From contig NZ_CP096255.1 of the NCBI RefSeq assembly GCF_011516635.5, forward strand, positions 5,454,501-5,518,500: DNA of 64,000 nt. The letters are read 5' to 3'. The notes beneath the pieces were generated by a model. The model ran no database searches, was not told where the DNA came from, and saw only the letters and a list, made by a program, of their open reading frames with translations. The stretch comes from Bradyrhizobium barranii subsp. apii (GTDB taxonomy: Bacteria; Pseudomonadota; Alphaproteobacteria; Rhizobiales; Xanthobacteraceae). Positions 1 through 8,528 of this stretch are shown here, piece by piece (the stretch's first letter is position 1; each line of letters begins with the position of its first letter). The position numbers and the translations under genes are program-made.

Positions 1-1
1 G

Positions 2-151
2 AGCACTCGGCTCTCAGATCTTGAGCGCGAGTTCTTGATGAAGCGACTCTCGGAGGAGCAAATCGCTATTGATGCGCTATCGACGACGACTTTCCCATTT
101 TCCTTGAATCTCGACGGTCCAATCACCGGTGCAGCATCCAAGGTGGCTTAG
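2..151 (+). CDS. C-terminal end of an unidentified protein (cut by window edge)
   Basis: The frame is open from base 2 to a TAG at 149-151 and encodes 49 residues with a charged helical stretch (DLEREFLMKRLSEEQIAID). The start lies outside the window. I recognise no family. The gene ends about 100 bp before the first IS256 copy. It could also be a chance open frame. Confidence 0.35.
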   Translation, partial: STRLSDLEREFLMKRLSEEQIAIDALSTTTFPFSLNLDGPITGAASKVA

Positions 152-410
152 CTTCAATGCTGGACCTTATATTGATCGATCGCAATCGTCGTGGTTGGGA
201 ATGGCGAGTTTGCGACCAGTCTGGCACTGTCCTGGGTAAGGGTGAAAGGGGATGTCCCGATCGCTGTTGAACTACGTCGGGTCGACGTTGCCGGATTGAA
301 TATTACGCAGCCCTCGTGACGTGGGCAACGGACTTGATTGTCATGCGATCGTGGTGAGCTTGAAGGGCCGCACGCAGAACCGACAATTGCTTATGCGCCT
401 TCAATTGCAT

Positions 411-508
411 GTTTCGCGGGATCGTGAGCACGGATTTCAGGGGATCGTGAGCAGAGATTTCAGACGATCGTGAGCACGGATTTCGCGGGATCGTGAGCAG
501 CTTTTCAG
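411..508 (+). repeat. IS21 left-end subterminal repeats
   Basis: Four copies of a unit close to GATCGTGAGCACGGATTTC occur at about 420-438, 443-461, 466-484 and 489-506. Inverted versions recur at the right end (about 2930-2990). Repeated subterminal sites of this kind are the binding sites of IstA in IS21-family elements; that role is family knowledge. Confidence 0.75.
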
Positions 509-578
509 CAACTCAGCCCGCTTCGGCCGACAACTCAACCGGCTTAGGAACTGCCTCGTCAGTGAACGAGGAAGGCCG

Positions 579-2120
579 ATGCCCACCCAGAGATTGTCGA
601 TGCGCCGGATCAAAGAGGTTCTCCGCTTAAAACATGTTCAAGGCTTGCCGGAGCGAGCCATCGCGCGCACCTTGGGCATCAGCAACGGCGCCGTGCACAG
701 CTATCTACGCCGAGCCGGGGCTGCCGGGCTGAAGTGGCCGTTGCCGGCCGGAATGAGCGACGAGGACCTGGAGCTGCTGCTTTTCCCGGCGCCGAGGCCT
801 GCGTCGCAGAGCCCCCAGCGGGCCGTTCCCGACTGGGGCTATGTCGACAAGGAGCTGCGCCGACGCAACGTGACCCGTCGGCTGCTGTGGGACGAGTATC
901 GCGCCACCCATCCCGATGGCTTCGGCTACACCTGGTTCTGCACGACGTACGAGGCCTGGAAGGGGCGAGCCCGGCCTTCGATGCGGCAGACGCATCTGGG
1001 CGGCGAGAAGGTTTTCGTGGATTTCGCCGGCGACACCATCGACGTCATCGATCCCTCAAACGGGGAAGTGCAGTCGATGAAGCTGTTCGTCGCGGCGATG
1101 GGCGCCTCCAACTATACCTATGCCGAGGCCTGTCCAAGCGAGGGGCTCGCCGACTGGATCCGGGTCCACATCAATCTTTTCGCCTTCCTCGGCGGCGTGC
1201 CGACATTCGTAGTCTGCGACAATCTCAAGGCCGCCGTCACCAATCCCGACCGCCACGATCCCGGCCTCAACCGAACCTATGCCGAGATGGCGAGCCATTA
1301 CGGCACGGCCATTCTCGCAGCCCGGCCGCGGCGCCCAAAAGATAAGGCAAAGGTCGAAGTTGCGGTGCAAGTCGCCCAGCGATGGATTCTGGCGCGGCTG
1401 CGCAACCAACGCTTCTTTTCGTTGGCGGAGCTGAACGCAGCCATCAAAACACTCGTCGTCGAACTCAATGCAAGGCAGATGCGCGACTTTGGCGCCAGTC
1501 GCGCCGAACTGTTCGCCGAGCTCGACAAGCCCAAGCTTACAAAGCTGCCGGACCAGGCTTACGCTTTCGCACGCTGGAAGCGATGCCGGATCGGCCCCGA
1601 CTATCATATCGAGATCGATGGACACTGGTATTCCGCGCCGTATCGGCTCATCCGTGAGCTTGTCGACGCACGCATCGATGACAGAACGGTCGAGATCTTC
1701 CACAACGGCCGCAGGATCGCCAGCCACGCCCGCGCGCCCAACCGGCGGGGCCACACCACCATCGCCGACCATATGCCCAGCGCCCATCGGCGCTACGGTC
1801 AATGGACGCCCGCCGGAGTGATCGTCGCCGGCGAGCGGATCGGTCCGTCGACCGCCGCCTTCTTCCAGGCCGTGATCGCGGCCCGGCCGCATCCCGAGCA
1901 AGGCTTTCGCACCTGCCTCGGCATTCTGTCACTGGTCAAAAGCTACAGCGCGGAGCGCGTCGAAGCGGCCTGCCGGCGCGGCATTCTGATCAAGGCGCGA
2001 TCCGTCGCCTCGATCCGCTCCATCCTCCAGAACGGTCTGGATCGTACCTTTCTCGACGAGCCCTCCGAACACCAACCCCTGCGCCACGGCAACATCCGCG
2101 GCCGCGATTATTTTCACTGA
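579..2120 (+). CDS. istA: IS21-family transposase IstA
   Basis: The 513-residue protein has an N-terminal helix-turn-helix (about residues 10-50, ARTLGISNGAVHSYLRRA). A DDE integrase core follows, with acidic residues in KVFVDFAGD, FVVCDNLK and AKVEVAVQVAQ, then a C-terminal beta-rich domain. It catalyses cleavage and strand transfer of the element. The istB gene follows 16 bp downstream on the same strand. The length is normal for the family. Confidence 0.95.
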   Translation: MPTQRLSMRRIKEVLRLKHVQGLPERAIARTLGISNGAVHSYLRRAGAAGLKWPLPAGMSDEDLELLLFPAPRPASQSPQRAVPDWGYVDKELRRRNVTRRLLWDEYRATHPDGFGYTWFCTTYEAWKGRARPSMRQTHLGGEKVFVDFAGDTIDVIDPSNGEVQSMKLFVAAMGASNYTYAEACPSEGLADWIRVHINLFAFLGGVPTFVVCDNLKAAVTNPDRHDPGLNRTYAEMASHYGTAILAARPRRPKDKAKVEVAVQVAQRWILARLRNQRFFSLAELNAAIKTLVVELNARQMRDFGASRAELFAELDKPKLTKLPDQAYAFARWKRCRIGPDYHIEIDGHWYSAPYRLIRELVDARIDDRTVEIFHNGRRIASHARAPNRRGHTTIADHMPSAHRRYGQWTPAGVIVAGERIGPSTAAFFQAVIAARPHPEQGFRTCLGILSLVKSYSAERVEAACRRGILIKARSVASIRSILQNGLDRTFLDEPSEHQPLRHGNIRGRDYFH

Positions 2121-2136
2121 AGCCAAGGAGACCTGT

Positions 2137-2898
2137 ATGCTCAACCATCCCACCCACGAACGCCTGATCGAGCTCGGCTTGAGCGGCATGGCCAAGGCCT
2201 TCGAGGAGCAGCGACGATCGCCTGATCTCGAAGCCTTGCCGTTCGAAGATCGCATCGGCCTGCTGGTCGACCGGGAAGCGGCGGAACGCGACACCAGGCG
2301 GCTCACCACGCGCCTCAAGCTGGCCTCGCTCCGCCAGAATGCCTGCGTGGAGGACGTCGATTTGCGCACGCCGCGGGGTATCGACCGGGCCGTCTTCGCC
2401 AAGCTCGCCAGCGGCGACTGGATCGATCGCCACGAGAATTTGCTCATAACCGGGGCGACCGGATTGGGCAAAAGTTGGTTAGCCTGTGCCCTCGGCCACA
2501 AGGCCTGCCGAGATAATCGCTCGGTCCTCTATCACCGCGTCCCAAGATTGTTCGAAGCGTTGGGGCTCGCGCGGGGCGATGGACGTTATGCCCGCTTGCT
2601 CAAAACCCTTGGCCGCGCCCAGGTTCTGATTTTGGATGATTGGGGATTGTCGGTGCTCACCGCTGCCGAGCGGCGCGATCTACTGGAAATCCTTGACGAT
2701 CGCCATGGCCGCTCCTCCACCATCGTAACCAGCCAACTCCCTGTGGACACATGGCACGAAGTTATCGGAGATCCCACGCTAGGCGACGCGATTCTGGATC
2801 GCCTCGTCCACAACGCTCACCGCCTCCAGCTTGCTGGCGAAAGCATGCGAAAACGCAACGCCAAAACCATCACCCTTGACGAGCAGCCAGAACGCTGA
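2137..2898 (+). CDS. istB: IS21-family ATP-binding helper IstB
   Basis: The 253-residue AAA+ protein has Walker A GATGLGKSW near residue 107 and Walker B VLILDDWG near residue 165. In IS21 elements IstB assembles on target DNA and stimulates the IstA transposase. It begins behind an AAGGAG ribosome site and forms an operon with istA. Family assignment is secure and the gene looks intact. Confidence 0.95.
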   Translation: MLNHPTHERLIELGLSGMAKAFEEQRRSPDLEALPFEDRIGLLVDREAAERDTRRLTTRLKLASLRQNACVEDVDLRTPRGIDRAVFAKLASGDWIDRHENLLITGATGLGKSWLACALGHKACRDNRSVLYHRVPRLFEALGLARGDGRYARLLKTLGRAQVLILDDWGLSVLTAAERRDLLEILDDRHGRSSTIVTSQLPVDTWHEVIGDPTLGDAILDRLVHNAHRLQLAGESMRKRNAKTITLDEQPER

Positions 2899-4274
2899 CC
2901 CTATCACCGCCTCGGCCGGAGCGAGGCTGCTCACGATCGTCTGAATTCGGCGCTCATGATCGCGCGAAATCGCTGCTCACGATCACTGAAATATGCATTC
3001 AATCGTCGGAAGCCCTTGTTGGCCTCGATCATACCGGCCGCGACCCATCGCAAGGCCATACCGGCATCCCGCCAGCGTTTAACGTTGCGCGTGACGCGGC
3101 GAATGGTGCCCATCATGTTCTCGGCGATATTGGTACAGGCGAGCGATCGGCGAAGCTCCTTCGGCAACTTCAACCGGACGACAGTCAGGATTTCGTCGAG
3201 GCCTTCGAGGATACTGGCCGCAACGCCGGGCCATTGCTGGTCGAGTCGACGCGCGAGATTGCGGATCAATTTTTCAGCCTTGTCGGCGTCATCGAGCTCC
3301 CAGGCCTGGCGCAGCACCCGGCGGGTGGCCGCATGATGCTCTTTCGGCAGGCGTTCCATGATGTTGCGCGCCTTGTGGATCTGGCAGCGCTGGATCGCAG
3401 CGGCCGAACCGAAGGTGCGGCGGATCGCCTTCGACAACGCCTTCGCGCCGTCGGCGATGAACAGTCTTGGCACCGTCGGGTCGAGCCCGCGCGAGACCAG
3501 GTTGTCCAGCAGGGCCTGAACCGTTGCTGCATTCTCGGTCGCCCCTTCCACCAGCGCCAGCGGATGCTTGTTGCCTTCGCCGTCAACCCCGATCGCGGCC
3601 ACCAGCACGAGATCGTCGTCGAGATGCAGCCCGTCGATTTGGACCACCAGAAGGTCGAGCGCGGACAGATCGGCAGCCATGAAGTCGGCCAGCCGCGCCG
3701 CCGACAGAGCCACGAACCTCCGCGAGGCCGCCGACTTCGAAATCCCCGATCCGGGCGGTGCCGGCACGTCACCCTCGGGCAGCCGGACGGCGCGGCCGAA
3801 CCGGCGCGTCGACACATTGATCAGCATCAGGTTCATCGCCCAGCGACCGAGCCAGTCCTCCTGCGCCGCCGTTTCCCAGCTCGGGATCGTGACCTCGCGG
3901 CCGTCCATGCCCCGGACCCGCGGGCGATCGACCTCGATCTTGCCGCCGTGGAAACCGATCCGCCCCCGCGTTCGGCCCCAACGGTGCGCCCGCCGCGCCG
4001 CATCACGACCGTGGCGCGGCCCGCAGGCCGCTGTCACATCCGCCTCCATCATCGTGCCGAGCGCCTCGATTCCTGCCGCAAGGCAGAACCGATCGAAGCT
4101 CGCTCGCACTTCCGCAAATGATTTCTCCACAGCCCCGGTCGCCGGCCAACCAGCCGGTGTGATATCTCTCGTCATGGCGTTGCTCTCCTTTGTGGAATCA
4201 GCACCCCGAGCCTACCGGCTCAAGGTGGGCAACGCCGACCTCTTCAGAAATTCAACAGAACCCGGGACATCCCC

Positions 4275-4980
4275 CCGTGAAAGAACGCGAATGGCCGCGA
4301 GATATCGCGGTTATCAGGCGTTGTTTCTATTGCTCGCAAGCGGAGCCCGGTTAATCGATCCGGGGCCGTTGGCGCCATAAGATGAGCTTACGGCTCCTCC
4401 CCGGCAATGGCCGAAAGCGGCGGGCCTGCAACAATGTCCTTCCTGACCGGCCCCGGGGCCACCGGGTAGGCGCCACTCCCCTGACGGACTCAGTTTCCGT
4501 AATTGGGCCGGTAGCGGACATTGGTGCTCGTGGCAGTGATGTCCGCAAGTGCCCCCCAAAGCAGACATCACCCCTCCGGTACTCGCGTCGCCTCCGTGAC
4601 ACAGAGGCTTGGGCCAAGGCTCCGCAGCGCTGCGATGCCGGTGCGCTCATCGCATGCTTCCAAGCCTCACTAACAGCGTTACGCAATCGCAACACTTCGG
4701 CGCACGGCCTGCGCTTCGGCCTGAATTTCGAGCCCGAGCAGCACGATTATCGTGAGGGGCTGGCACTCCACTCAACGTCATCGGACTTCTTCCAAGCGTT
4801 CGCCCCAAGAGTTTCACTAACTCGGCGGGTGCTGGTATCAGCGCTGACGATGGCAATCGGTCCGCGCACAGTGTCTTCGTTCCATTAAATGGAACCATCG
4901 GTATTCTTTGAAAGTGCGCGAAACATTTTCGCATCCCTGTAACTTAAGCTAAACGTGGGGCCTAATCGAAAGGTCGCGAT
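4275..4980. other. Stretch without a convincing gene
   Basis: About 700 bp after IS256 copy 1. A plus-strand open frame of 168 codons runs 4382-4888. It lacks a clear ribosome site, and I recognise no family in it. Part of it (about 4700-4850, translating to HGLRFGLNFEPEQHDY) has a protein-like composition and may be a decayed gene. No RNA gene or repeat was seen. Confidence 0.4.
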
Positions 4981-5217
4981 ATGGAACCGACCAATCGAAT
5001 ATCGGACCACATCGACCATAAGACTGCCCGGTCGATCTGTGACGAGGTGGGTGACAGATTGCAACAGAACTTATCTCGAGAAACCTCGCCTCTGCCGCCC
5101 TACCTCGTACGTCTAGTCGATGAATTGCGCAAACAGGAGCGTCATCCAATTGATGGCGTCGCAGCGCCCGCTAACCGTTTCCTTCATGCGACGCGGCGGG
5201 TGGCCGCGGCCATCTGA
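4981..5217 (+). CDS. Small hypothetical protein
   Basis: 78 codons from ATG 4981. The first 55 residues look like a real small soluble protein: a helical ICDEVGDRLQQ segment followed by SPLPPYLVRLVDELRKQE. The last 20 residues are less protein-like, so a late frameshift is possible. A terminator-like hairpin follows at 5233. The function is unknown. Confidence 0.5.
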   Translation: MEPTNRISDHIDHKTARSICDEVGDRLQQNLSRETSPLPPYLVRLVDELRKQERHPIDGVAAPANRFLHATRRVAAAI

Positions 5218-5232
5218 TTGCGTAAAGAAGAA

Positions 5233-5263
5233 CCGTCGCCGTTCCAAACCGGCGGCGGCTTTT
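5233..5263 (+). terminator. Rho-independent terminator-like hairpin
   Basis: CCGTCGCCG (5233-5241) pairs with CGGCGGCGG (5250-5258) around an 8-nt loop, with one G-T pair, and is followed by CTTTT. It lies 16 bp after the small gene ending at 5217. Confidence 0.6.
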
Positions 5264-5539
5264 CCGCTAATCTTGTTGCTGAGCCATTCCAGGCTCGGCC
5301 GCGCCAGACGCCACGAGAACGTGCTTGTTCAGTGAACGGTCAAGCCGCGCTGTTTCCCCTGTTGGCCCTTATCCGACTAGCTAGGGCGAACTAGTCGTGT
5401 CCATCTTGAAAGGGCCAGACTGAACGGACACCGCTTTACCTCCGCGCGGGCTAATTGGGTTCACGACAGCCAAGGCAATTTCCGCCGGTTTTGGGACCGC
5501 CTCGGACCAGGGGCGTATCCCGCTGCAACGCGACAGAAC

Positions 5540-5740
5540 TTACAATCGGGGCACTCGCCACCAGGTCGTCCCGTCCCACAGCTTGCGATAATGACCGCCG
5601 TCGCAGAATCGAACAACGTAACGGACGCCGCCCCATGTGCATGTCAATCCCTGTGCGACACTGGGTCCGTCGAAATAGTCGGCTGTGTTGTTGAGCAAGA
5701 CGTCCGGCACCGAGAACCGCCGACGCCGATGTAAGGTTGA
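5540..5740 (-). pseudogene. Remnant of an unidentified gene (C-terminal part)
   Basis: On the minus strand a frame ending at the TAA complementary to 5540-5542 reads through protein-like sequence (PDVLLNNTADYFDGPSVA, WGGVRYVVRFCDGG, LWDGTTWWRVPRL). It is blocked upstream by a TGA at 5741-5743. A neighbouring frame continues as DQPYIGVGG, suggesting a frameshift near 5718. No start or family was recognised. Confidence 0.45.
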
Positions 5741-5853
5741 TCACCGCGTTGGCGCCCGATACCTTGCGGCGCACCTACGGAACAGCATTACGTCTGAGAA
5801 ATTCAGGGAACGAAACGGCTTATCAGTCTTTCACTGACCATTGGGAGGTGCCC

Positions 5854-6135
5854 ATGACTTCTCTGGCCATCGAAGGCGCATGTGCATTCGCTTGGCGGAA
5901 CTACTTGCTGCTCCATAGCGGTGTCAGCGAGGACGATAACAGGCGTTCCGCCCTCTTTCGTTACATCACCAGTCTTCGCGATACCGGCGAATATGATTTC
6001 GATCTCTTGCAAATAGCGGCAGTCGCATATTTGAAAAAGCTGGATGAACTGCATGACGACCGACGTGCGAGACTGGCGGCAGATCAGGCTTTGGCTGAGC
6101 GGTTAGAATCTCGCAGCGCAAAACCCGGCGCTTAG
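5854..6135 (+). CDS. Small hypothetical helical protein
   Basis: 93 residues from ATG 5854, chosen because GGGAGG lies just upstream (5843-5848). A longer frame from 5737 exists but lacks such a site. The protein is helical and acidic (ALFRYITSLRDTGEYDFDLL, then AVAYLKKLDELHDDRRARLA), with no membrane segment. Function unknown. The next gene starts 50 bp downstream on the same strand. Confidence 0.6.
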   Translation: MTSLAIEGACAFAWRNYLLLHSGVSEDDNRRSALFRYITSLRDTGEYDFDLLQIAAVAYLKKLDELHDDRRARLAADQALAERLESRSAKPGA

Positions 6136-6185
6136 CTTTGGGCTTAGGCAAGTCGACGTGGTGTGATGCCAAAGGTTGTTCAGTA

Positions 6186-6563
6186 ATGGACCTAAAGCAT
6201 ATTTATCGCGACTATATCGACTGCCTGAATGAGCAAGCTTGGTTGCGCTTGGGCACGTTCGTCGCCGACGACGTTATCCATAACGACAATCCCCTTGGCC
6301 TGTCCGGGTATCGTGAAATGCTGAAACGGGATTACGCGGCAATTCCCGACCTTCGCTTCAACGTGGAAATGATGATTAGCGAGTATCCCTATCTGGGAAG
6401 TCGGCTCCGGTTCGATTGCTCTCCAACAGGCGCATTTCTCGGCTTGCCGGTGAACGGCAGGCGCGTTTCATTCCACGAGAACGTCTTCTACCAATTCGGC
6501 AACAACAAGATCGTACGTGTTCGATCGATCATCGATAAGGCAACCTTGGAGGCGCAACTGTAG
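6186..6563 (+). CDS. SnoaL-like / NTF2-fold protein
   Basis: The 125-residue protein begins with a helix (YRDYIDCLNEQAWLRLGTFV) and VADDVIHNDNPLGLSGY. Later come IPDLRFNVEMMI, a SPTGAFLGLPVNGRRVSFHE segment and a VFYQFGNNKIVRVRS strand. This order matches the ester-cyclase branch of SnoaL-like proteins, which have a cone-shaped NTF2 fold binding small molecules. The substrate cannot be told. No strong ribosome site is seen at the ATG. IS256 copy 2 starts about 100 bp downstream. Confidence 0.7.
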   Translation: MDLKHIYRDYIDCLNEQAWLRLGTFVADDVIHNDNPLGLSGYREMLKRDYAAIPDLRFNVEMMISEYPYLGSRLRFDCSPTGAFLGLPVNGRRVSFHENVFYQFGNNKIVRVRSIIDKATLEAQL

Positions 6564-6658
6564 AAAATTGGACCAAATGGTTGGCGCTCAAACCGGCGGG
6601 TATCGAGCACGCCGTGCAGTCACCCCAAATACGAAATGTCCTTCGCTCGCGACGCGAG

Positions 6659-8087
6659 GGGGATGTCCCGGGTTCTGTTGAATTTCTGAAGAGGTCGGCG
6701 TTGCCCACCTTGAGCCGGTAGGCTCGGGGTGCTGATTCCACAAAGGAGAGCAACGCCATGACGAGAGATATCACACCGGCTGGTTGGCCGGCGACCGGGG
6801 CTGTGGAGAAATCATTTGCGGAAGTGCGAGCGAGCTTCGATCGGTTCTGCCTTGCGGCAGGAATCGAGGCGCTCGGCACGATGATGGAGGCGGATGTGAC
6901 AGCGGCCTGCGGGCCGCGCCACGGTCGTGATGCGGCGCGGCGGGCGCACCGTTGGGGCCGAACGCGGGGGCGGATCGGTTTCCACGGCGGCAAGATCGAG
7001 GTCGATCGCCCGCGGGTCCGGGGCATGGACGGCCGCGAGGTCACGATCCCGAGCTGGGAAACGGCGGCGCAGGAGGACTGGCTCGGTCGCTGGGCGATGA
7101 ACCTGATGCTGATCAATGTGTCGACGCGCCGGTTCGGCCGCGCCGTCCGGCTGCCCGAGGGTGACGTGCCGGCACCGCCCGGATCGGGGATTTCGAAGTC
7201 GGCGGCCTCGCGGAGGTTCGTGGCTCTGTCGGCGGCGCGGCTGGCCGACTTCATGGCTGCCGATCTGTCCGCGCTCGACCTTCTGGTGGTCCAAATCGAC
7301 GGGCTGCATCTCGACGACGATCTCGTGCTGGTGGCCGCGATCGGGGTTGACGGCGAAGGCAACAAGCATCCGCTGGCGCTGGTGGAAGGGGCGACCGAGA
7401 ATGCAGCAACGGTTCAGGCCCTGCTGGACAACCTGGTCTCGCGCGGGCTCGACCCGACGGTGCCAAGACTGTTCATCGCCGACGGCGCGAAGGCGTTGTC
7501 GAAGGCGATCCGCCGCACCTTCGGTTCGGCCGCTGCGATCCAGCGCTGCCAGATCCACAAGGCGCGCAACATCATGGAACGCCTGCCGAAAGAGCATCAT
7601 GCGGCCACCCGCCGGGTGCTGCGCCAGGCCTGGGAGCTCGATGACGCCGACAAGGCTGAAAAATTGATCCGCAATCTCGCGCGTCGACTCGACCAGCAAT
7701 GGCCCGGCGTTGCGGCCAGTATCCTCGAAGGCCTCGACGAAATCCTGACTGTCGTCCGGTTGAAGTTGCCGAAGGAGCTTCGCCGATCGCTCGCCTGTAC
7801 CAATATCGCCGAGAACATGATGGGCACCATTCGCCGCGTCACGCGCAACGTTAAACGCTGGCGGGATGCCGGTATGGCCTTGCGATGGGTCGCGGCCGGT
7901 ATGATCGAGGCCAACAAGGGCTTCCGACGATTGAAGGCGCATAAGCAATTGTCGGTTCTGCGTGCGGCCCTTCAAGCTCACCACGATCGCATGACAATCA
8001 AGTCCGTTGCCCACGTCACGAGGGCTGCGTAATATTCATTCCGGCAACGTCGACCCGACGTAGTTCAACAGCGATCGGGACATCCCC
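6659..8087 (+). mobile_element. IS256-family element copy 2 (intact, 1429 bp)
   Basis: Terminal inverted repeats GGGGATGTCCC and GGGACATCCCC, flanked by the perfect 8-bp repeat GACGCGAG (6651-6658 and 8088-8095). It inserted into the 3' end of a minus-strand phage gene, whose last codons are now at 6620-6658. It is in inverted orientation relative to the three other copies. Confidence 0.97.
6758..8032 (+). CDS. IS256-family transposase (copy 2)
   Basis: 424 residues, identical to the products of copies 3 and 4. The DDE triad is visible as D181 (VVQIDGLH), D242 (LFIADGAK) and E352 (NIAENMMG), with the family C-x2-H signature at C264/H267 (RCQIHKARN). The start follows an AAAGGAGAG ribosome site. 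It moves the element by the copy-out mechanism known for IS256. Complete and probably functional. Confidence 0.96.
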   Translation: MTRDITPAGWPATGAVEKSFAEVRASFDRFCLAAGIEALGTMMEADVTAACGPRHGRDAARRAHRWGRTRGRIGFHGGKIEVDRPRVRGMDGREVTIPSWETAAQEDWLGRWAMNLMLINVSTRRFGRAVRLPEGDVPAPPGSGISKSAASRRFVALSAARLADFMAADLSALDLLVVQIDGLHLDDDLVLVAAIGVDGEGNKHPLALVEGATENAATVQALLDNLVSRGLDPTVPRLFIADGAKALSKAIRRTFGSAAAIQRCQIHKARNIMERLPKEHHAATRRVLRQAWELDDADKAEKLIRNLARRLDQQWPGVAASILEGLDEILTVVRLKLPKELRRSLACTNIAENMMGTIRRVTRNVKRWRDAGMALRWVAAGMIEANKGFRRLKAHKQLSVLRAALQAHHDRMTIKSVAHVTRAA

Positions 8088-8518
8088 GACGCGAGCTCAC
8101 CCTCCACCTTGTCGATCTCAGCTTGGTTGCGCTCGATGAAGGCAGCGAGCTCATCTCGAGACATCTCAGACAGCGCTTTCTGTTGTAACGACGTCTCCTT
8201 CCGGGTAGGAGCAATGTGCCCTGCCCGGTCCAACACTTTAATTGAAAGATCCGCCCGCACACGGGCGCTGACACTCGCATCCTGGAGGAGCGACTTGGCC
8301 ACGCGATAGGCGAGCGGAGCGCCGACCACCGCGAGATCAAGCTGAATCGATTCCGAGATCGCGGCCGCGACAGCGGGCAGTCGCATTGTTTTATAGACCG
8401 ACTTCGGATGATAACCGGCGAGCTCAGCCGCTTCTTCGGGCTTTTTCCCGTCGTTGACGATTAAGCGCACCAATGTCCGCTGCTGTTCGCTGAGGTCGTA
8501 AGCTGCAATCGACGGCAT
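8088..8518 (-). pseudogene. Phage terminase small-subunit-like protein, 3' end cut off by IS256
   Basis: Starting at ATG 8518, the product has LSEQQRTLVRLIVNDG, then AAELAGYHPKSVYKTMR, the pattern of the N-terminal helix-turn-helix of small terminase subunits that bind phage DNA for packaging. IS256 copy 2 entered after VEGELAS. Joining the flanks restores ten more residues and a stop at 6620-6622. As it stands the frame runs into the IS and stops at 8036, adding IS-encoded residues. The start lies 10 bp after the upstream gene's stop (translational coupling). A general phage DNA-binding protein is the alternative. Confidence 0.65.
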
Positions 8519-8528
8519 CCTAAGCCCC

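Larger units (their letters stand above)
406..2997 (+). mobile_element. IS21-family insertion sequence (2592 bp) nested in IS256 copy 1
   Basis: The element starts TGCATGTTTC at 406 and ends as the inverted TGCATATTTC at 2997. It is flanked by the direct repeat TTCAAT at 400-405 and 2998-3003, which is present once in the intact IS256 copies. It carries istA and istB in the usual order. Both ends hold several copies of an ATCGTGAGC-containing unit, as expected for IS21-type transposase binding sites. All parts look intact, so it may be active. Confidence 0.95.
303..4175 (-). pseudogene. IS256-family transposase split by the IS21 element
   Basis: The gene starts at 4175 and should end at the TAA complementary to 303-305. 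The IS21 element splits it after the KGFRRL region. The two parts (2998-4175 and 303-405, with the 6-bp duplication removed) add up to 425 codons, the length of the intact copies. Reading through now adds an unrelated tail and stops at 2931. The DDE residues D181, D242 and E352 all lie in the retained part, but the last about 35 residues are lost. Confidence 0.9.
248..4274 (-). mobile_element. IS256-family element copy 1, interrupted by an IS21-family element
   Basis: The ends GGGGATGTCCC (248) and GGGACATCCCC (4264-4274) match the three intact copies in this window. Subtracting the 2592-bp IS21 insert and its 6-bp duplication leaves 1429 bp, exactly the length of the other copies. The flanks are gggtgaaa (240-247) and ccgtgaaa (4275-4282), so the 8-bp target duplication matches at only 6 positions, whereas the other copies have perfect ones. 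It also has a T at 296 where the others have A. This looks like the oldest copy, and it can no longer make a full transposase. Confidence 0.9.
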
